Program-made: the position numbers and the translations under genes
Notes under the pieces: model-generated
What the model was told of the DNA's origin: nothing
Database searches by the model: none
Seen by the model: the letters and a program-made list of their open reading frames with translations, nothing else
Origin: Mycolicibacterium gilvum
Lineage (GTDB): Bacteria; Actinomycetota; Actinomycetes; Mycobacteriales; Mycobacteriaceae
Direction of reading: 5' to 3'
DNA: 64,000 nt
Assembly: GCF_900454025.1 (NCBI RefSeq)
Contig: NZ_UGQM01000001.1
Location: 4,278,001-4,342,000 of the forward strand
Shown: positions 62,885-64,000 of the stretch, piece by piece
How the letters are laid out: each line of letters starts with the position of its first letter
How positions within the stretch are numbered: the stretch's first letter is position 1

Positions 62885-63781
62885 TCAGTACAGCGCGTTG
62901 GCGAGGTTGCGCCGGCCCGCGATGACGGCGGGGTCGGCGGGGTCGAACAGGTCGAAGAGTTCGATCAGCCGGGTGCGCACGGTGGTGCGGTCATCGCCGG
63001 CGGTGCGCCTGACCAGAGCGGTCAGCCGGGCGAACGCGGGCTCGATCTGCTGCTGCAGAATCTCGACGTCGGCGGCGGCGAGGGCGGCCGCGATGTCGTC
63101 GGGTGCCGCGTCCGCGATAGCGACCGCGTCCTGCGGGTGCGTCGTGGCCCGCTGCAGGAAGCCGATCTGACGCACGGCGCCCTTGGCCTCGGCGTGGTTG
63201 GGGTCGGCGTCGAGAATCGCCTGGTACGCGTTGCGGGCGGCGTCGAAGTCGCCCTCATCCAGCAGTGCCCGGGCCTGCTCGAGCTGCGGATCCACCTCTT
63301 CGGGCTGACCCTCGTCTCCTGCGCCGCCAAGCTTGCCCGCCACAGCGTTCAGCAGCGAGTCGATCCAGCGACGCAGTTGGTCCGGCGGTTGCATACCCTC
63401 GAAGCTCGACAGCGGCCGCCCGGCCGCGAGCGCGACGACGGTCGGCACCGCCTGCACGCCGAACATCTGCGCCACCCGCGGCGTCGTGTCGACGTTCACG
63501 GTCGCGAACACCCACTTCGCCCCGTCGGTGGCCGACAGCGCACCGAGGGCCTCGCCGAGCTGCACGCTGGCGTCGCTGCGCGGCGACCACAGCAGCACGA
63601 CCACCGGCACCTCGGTGGAGCGGACGAGGACGTCGGCTTCGAGGTTTGTCTCGGTGACCTCGATGCCGCCCGGGGCGCCGGTCGAGGCCGATTCAGCGGA
63701 GGAGGCAGGCCGCTGCTTGAGCACCGACAGGTCGACGGCACCGGCGAGGGCAGACGAGATTCGGGGTCCAGGACGCGTCAC
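62885..63781 (-). CDS. Thioredoxin-fold TPR protein (CnoX/YbbN-like)
   Basis: The 298-residue protein has an N-terminal thioredoxin fold (about 40-150) with the CxxC replaced by SPRSD in LLWSPRSDAS, followed by TPR-like helices (QARALLDEGDFDAARNAYQAILDADPNHAEA, seen as ARNAYQAILDADPNHAEAKG). It cannot do classical disulfide exchange and resembles chaperone-type holdases. Orthologue of Rv1324. No signal peptide is seen. Confidence 0.83.
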   Translation of the reverse strand: MTRPGPRISSALAGAVDLSVLKQRPASSAESASTGAPGGIEVTETNLEADVLVRSTEVPVVVLLWSPRSDASVQLGEALGALSATDGAKWVFATVNVDTTPRVAQMFGVQAVPTVVALAAGRPLSSFEGMQPPDQLRRWIDSLLNAVAGKLGGAGDEGQPEEVDPQLEQARALLDEGDFDAARNAYQAILDADPNHAEAKGAVRQIGFLQRATTHPQDAVAIADAAPDDIAAALAAADVEILQQQIEPAFARLTALVRRTAGDDRTTVRTRLIELFDLFDPADPAVIAGRRNLANALY

Positions 63782-63794
63782 GAGACCAAGTCTG

Positions 63795-64000
63795 TCACGT
63801 CGTTTCGGGTACCGACGCGCCTGCCCGACCCCCGGCGACCGCGGCGGAGGCGGACCCCATCCGACCGGTCCTATCAGCCCATATGAGGAAGATCACACTA
63901 CCGAGTGGCACAATGCTGCCCAGCAACGCCAGCAACCACGCGGCGACGTCCCATTTGACCGCGACGCCGACCATCAGCGCGGCGATCAGGAACGCGACGA
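63795..64000 (-). CDS. Small membrane protein, N-terminus cut by window edge (DUF3817-like)
   Basis: Sixty-seven C-terminal residues are visible: two hydrophobic stretches VAFLIAALMVGVAV and AAWLLALLGSIVPLGSVIFL, then WADRTGRMGSASAAVAGG. The LLGSIVPLG pattern is like the LLAGTVPLVG of the DUF3817 protein at 41690-42034. It ends 13 bases before the thioredoxin/TPR gene start. Identity is tentative. Confidence 0.5.
   Translation of the reverse strand, partial: VAFLIAALMVGVAVKWDVAAWLLALLGSIVPLGSVIFLIWADRTGRMGSASAAVAGGRAGASVPETT

Overview
The window is high-GC actinobacterial DNA, almost certainly from a rapidly growing mycobacterium (Mycolicibacterium type). The right third keeps the gene order known from the M. 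tuberculosis Rv1323-Rv1343c interval: rdgB, rph, the Rv1339 phosphodiesterase, murI, rhomboid, cysM, cysO, mec, a P1 peptidase, aosR, clpS, pncB, dinG, glgP, glgE, glgB and a thioredoxin/TPR protein. The left two thirds are accessory catabolic and regulatory genes. No transposase, phage gene or CRISPR array was seen.

Region 1 (1-22.9 kb) is a catabolic island built from several divergent operons. It encodes an MhpABC-type meta-cleavage set, two FAD dehydrogenases of the 3-ketosteroid delta-1-dehydrogenase type, two LLM flavin/F420 oxidoreductases, two SDRs, an atypical crotonase, a two-subunit acyl-CoA dehydrogenase, two acyl-CoA ligases, a CaiB-type CoA transferase, a 2Fe-2S ferredoxin, a split B12-dependent acyl-CoA mutase with its MeaB chaperone, and an MHS-type transporter. 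An IclR-type regulator sits inside it. Three divergent promoters carry near-identical palindromes GAGAAT-N3-ATTCTC and a fourth carries two degenerate copies, so the island looks like one regulon. My inference is a pathway that desaturates or aromatises an alicyclic acid, cleaves the ring, beta-oxidises the pieces and rearranges a branched dicarboxylyl-CoA through the mutase.

Region 2 (22.9-32.6 kb) holds a membrane adenylate cyclase, a second MHS transporter and a tight minus-strand operon: SDR, SnoaL-like protein, DUF35 protein, SCP2-type thiolase, fused two-domain acyl-CoA dehydrogenase and extended SDR. A divergent TetR gene follows, with a clear palindrome between them. This resembles a sterol side-chain type CoA pathway.

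Region 3 (32.6-41.3 kb) is mixed: SRPBCC protein plus sulfatase, an amidohydrolase divergent from an AraC regulator, TetR divergent from WhiB, an alpha/beta hydrolase whose 5' end looks frameshifted, a small membrane protein with a SigF-type promoter, an AraC-like sensor lacking its DNA-binding domain, tRNA-Leu(UAG) and a free-standing two-motif LAGLIDADG endonuclease.

Region 4 (41.3-64 kb) is core genome: nucleotide and RNA quality control, the CysO-CysM-Mec cysteine pathway with its regulator AosR (which here contains no cysteine), NAD salvage, a DinG helicase, and the glycogen/alpha-glucan genes glgP, glgE and glgB. The window ends inside a small membrane protein.
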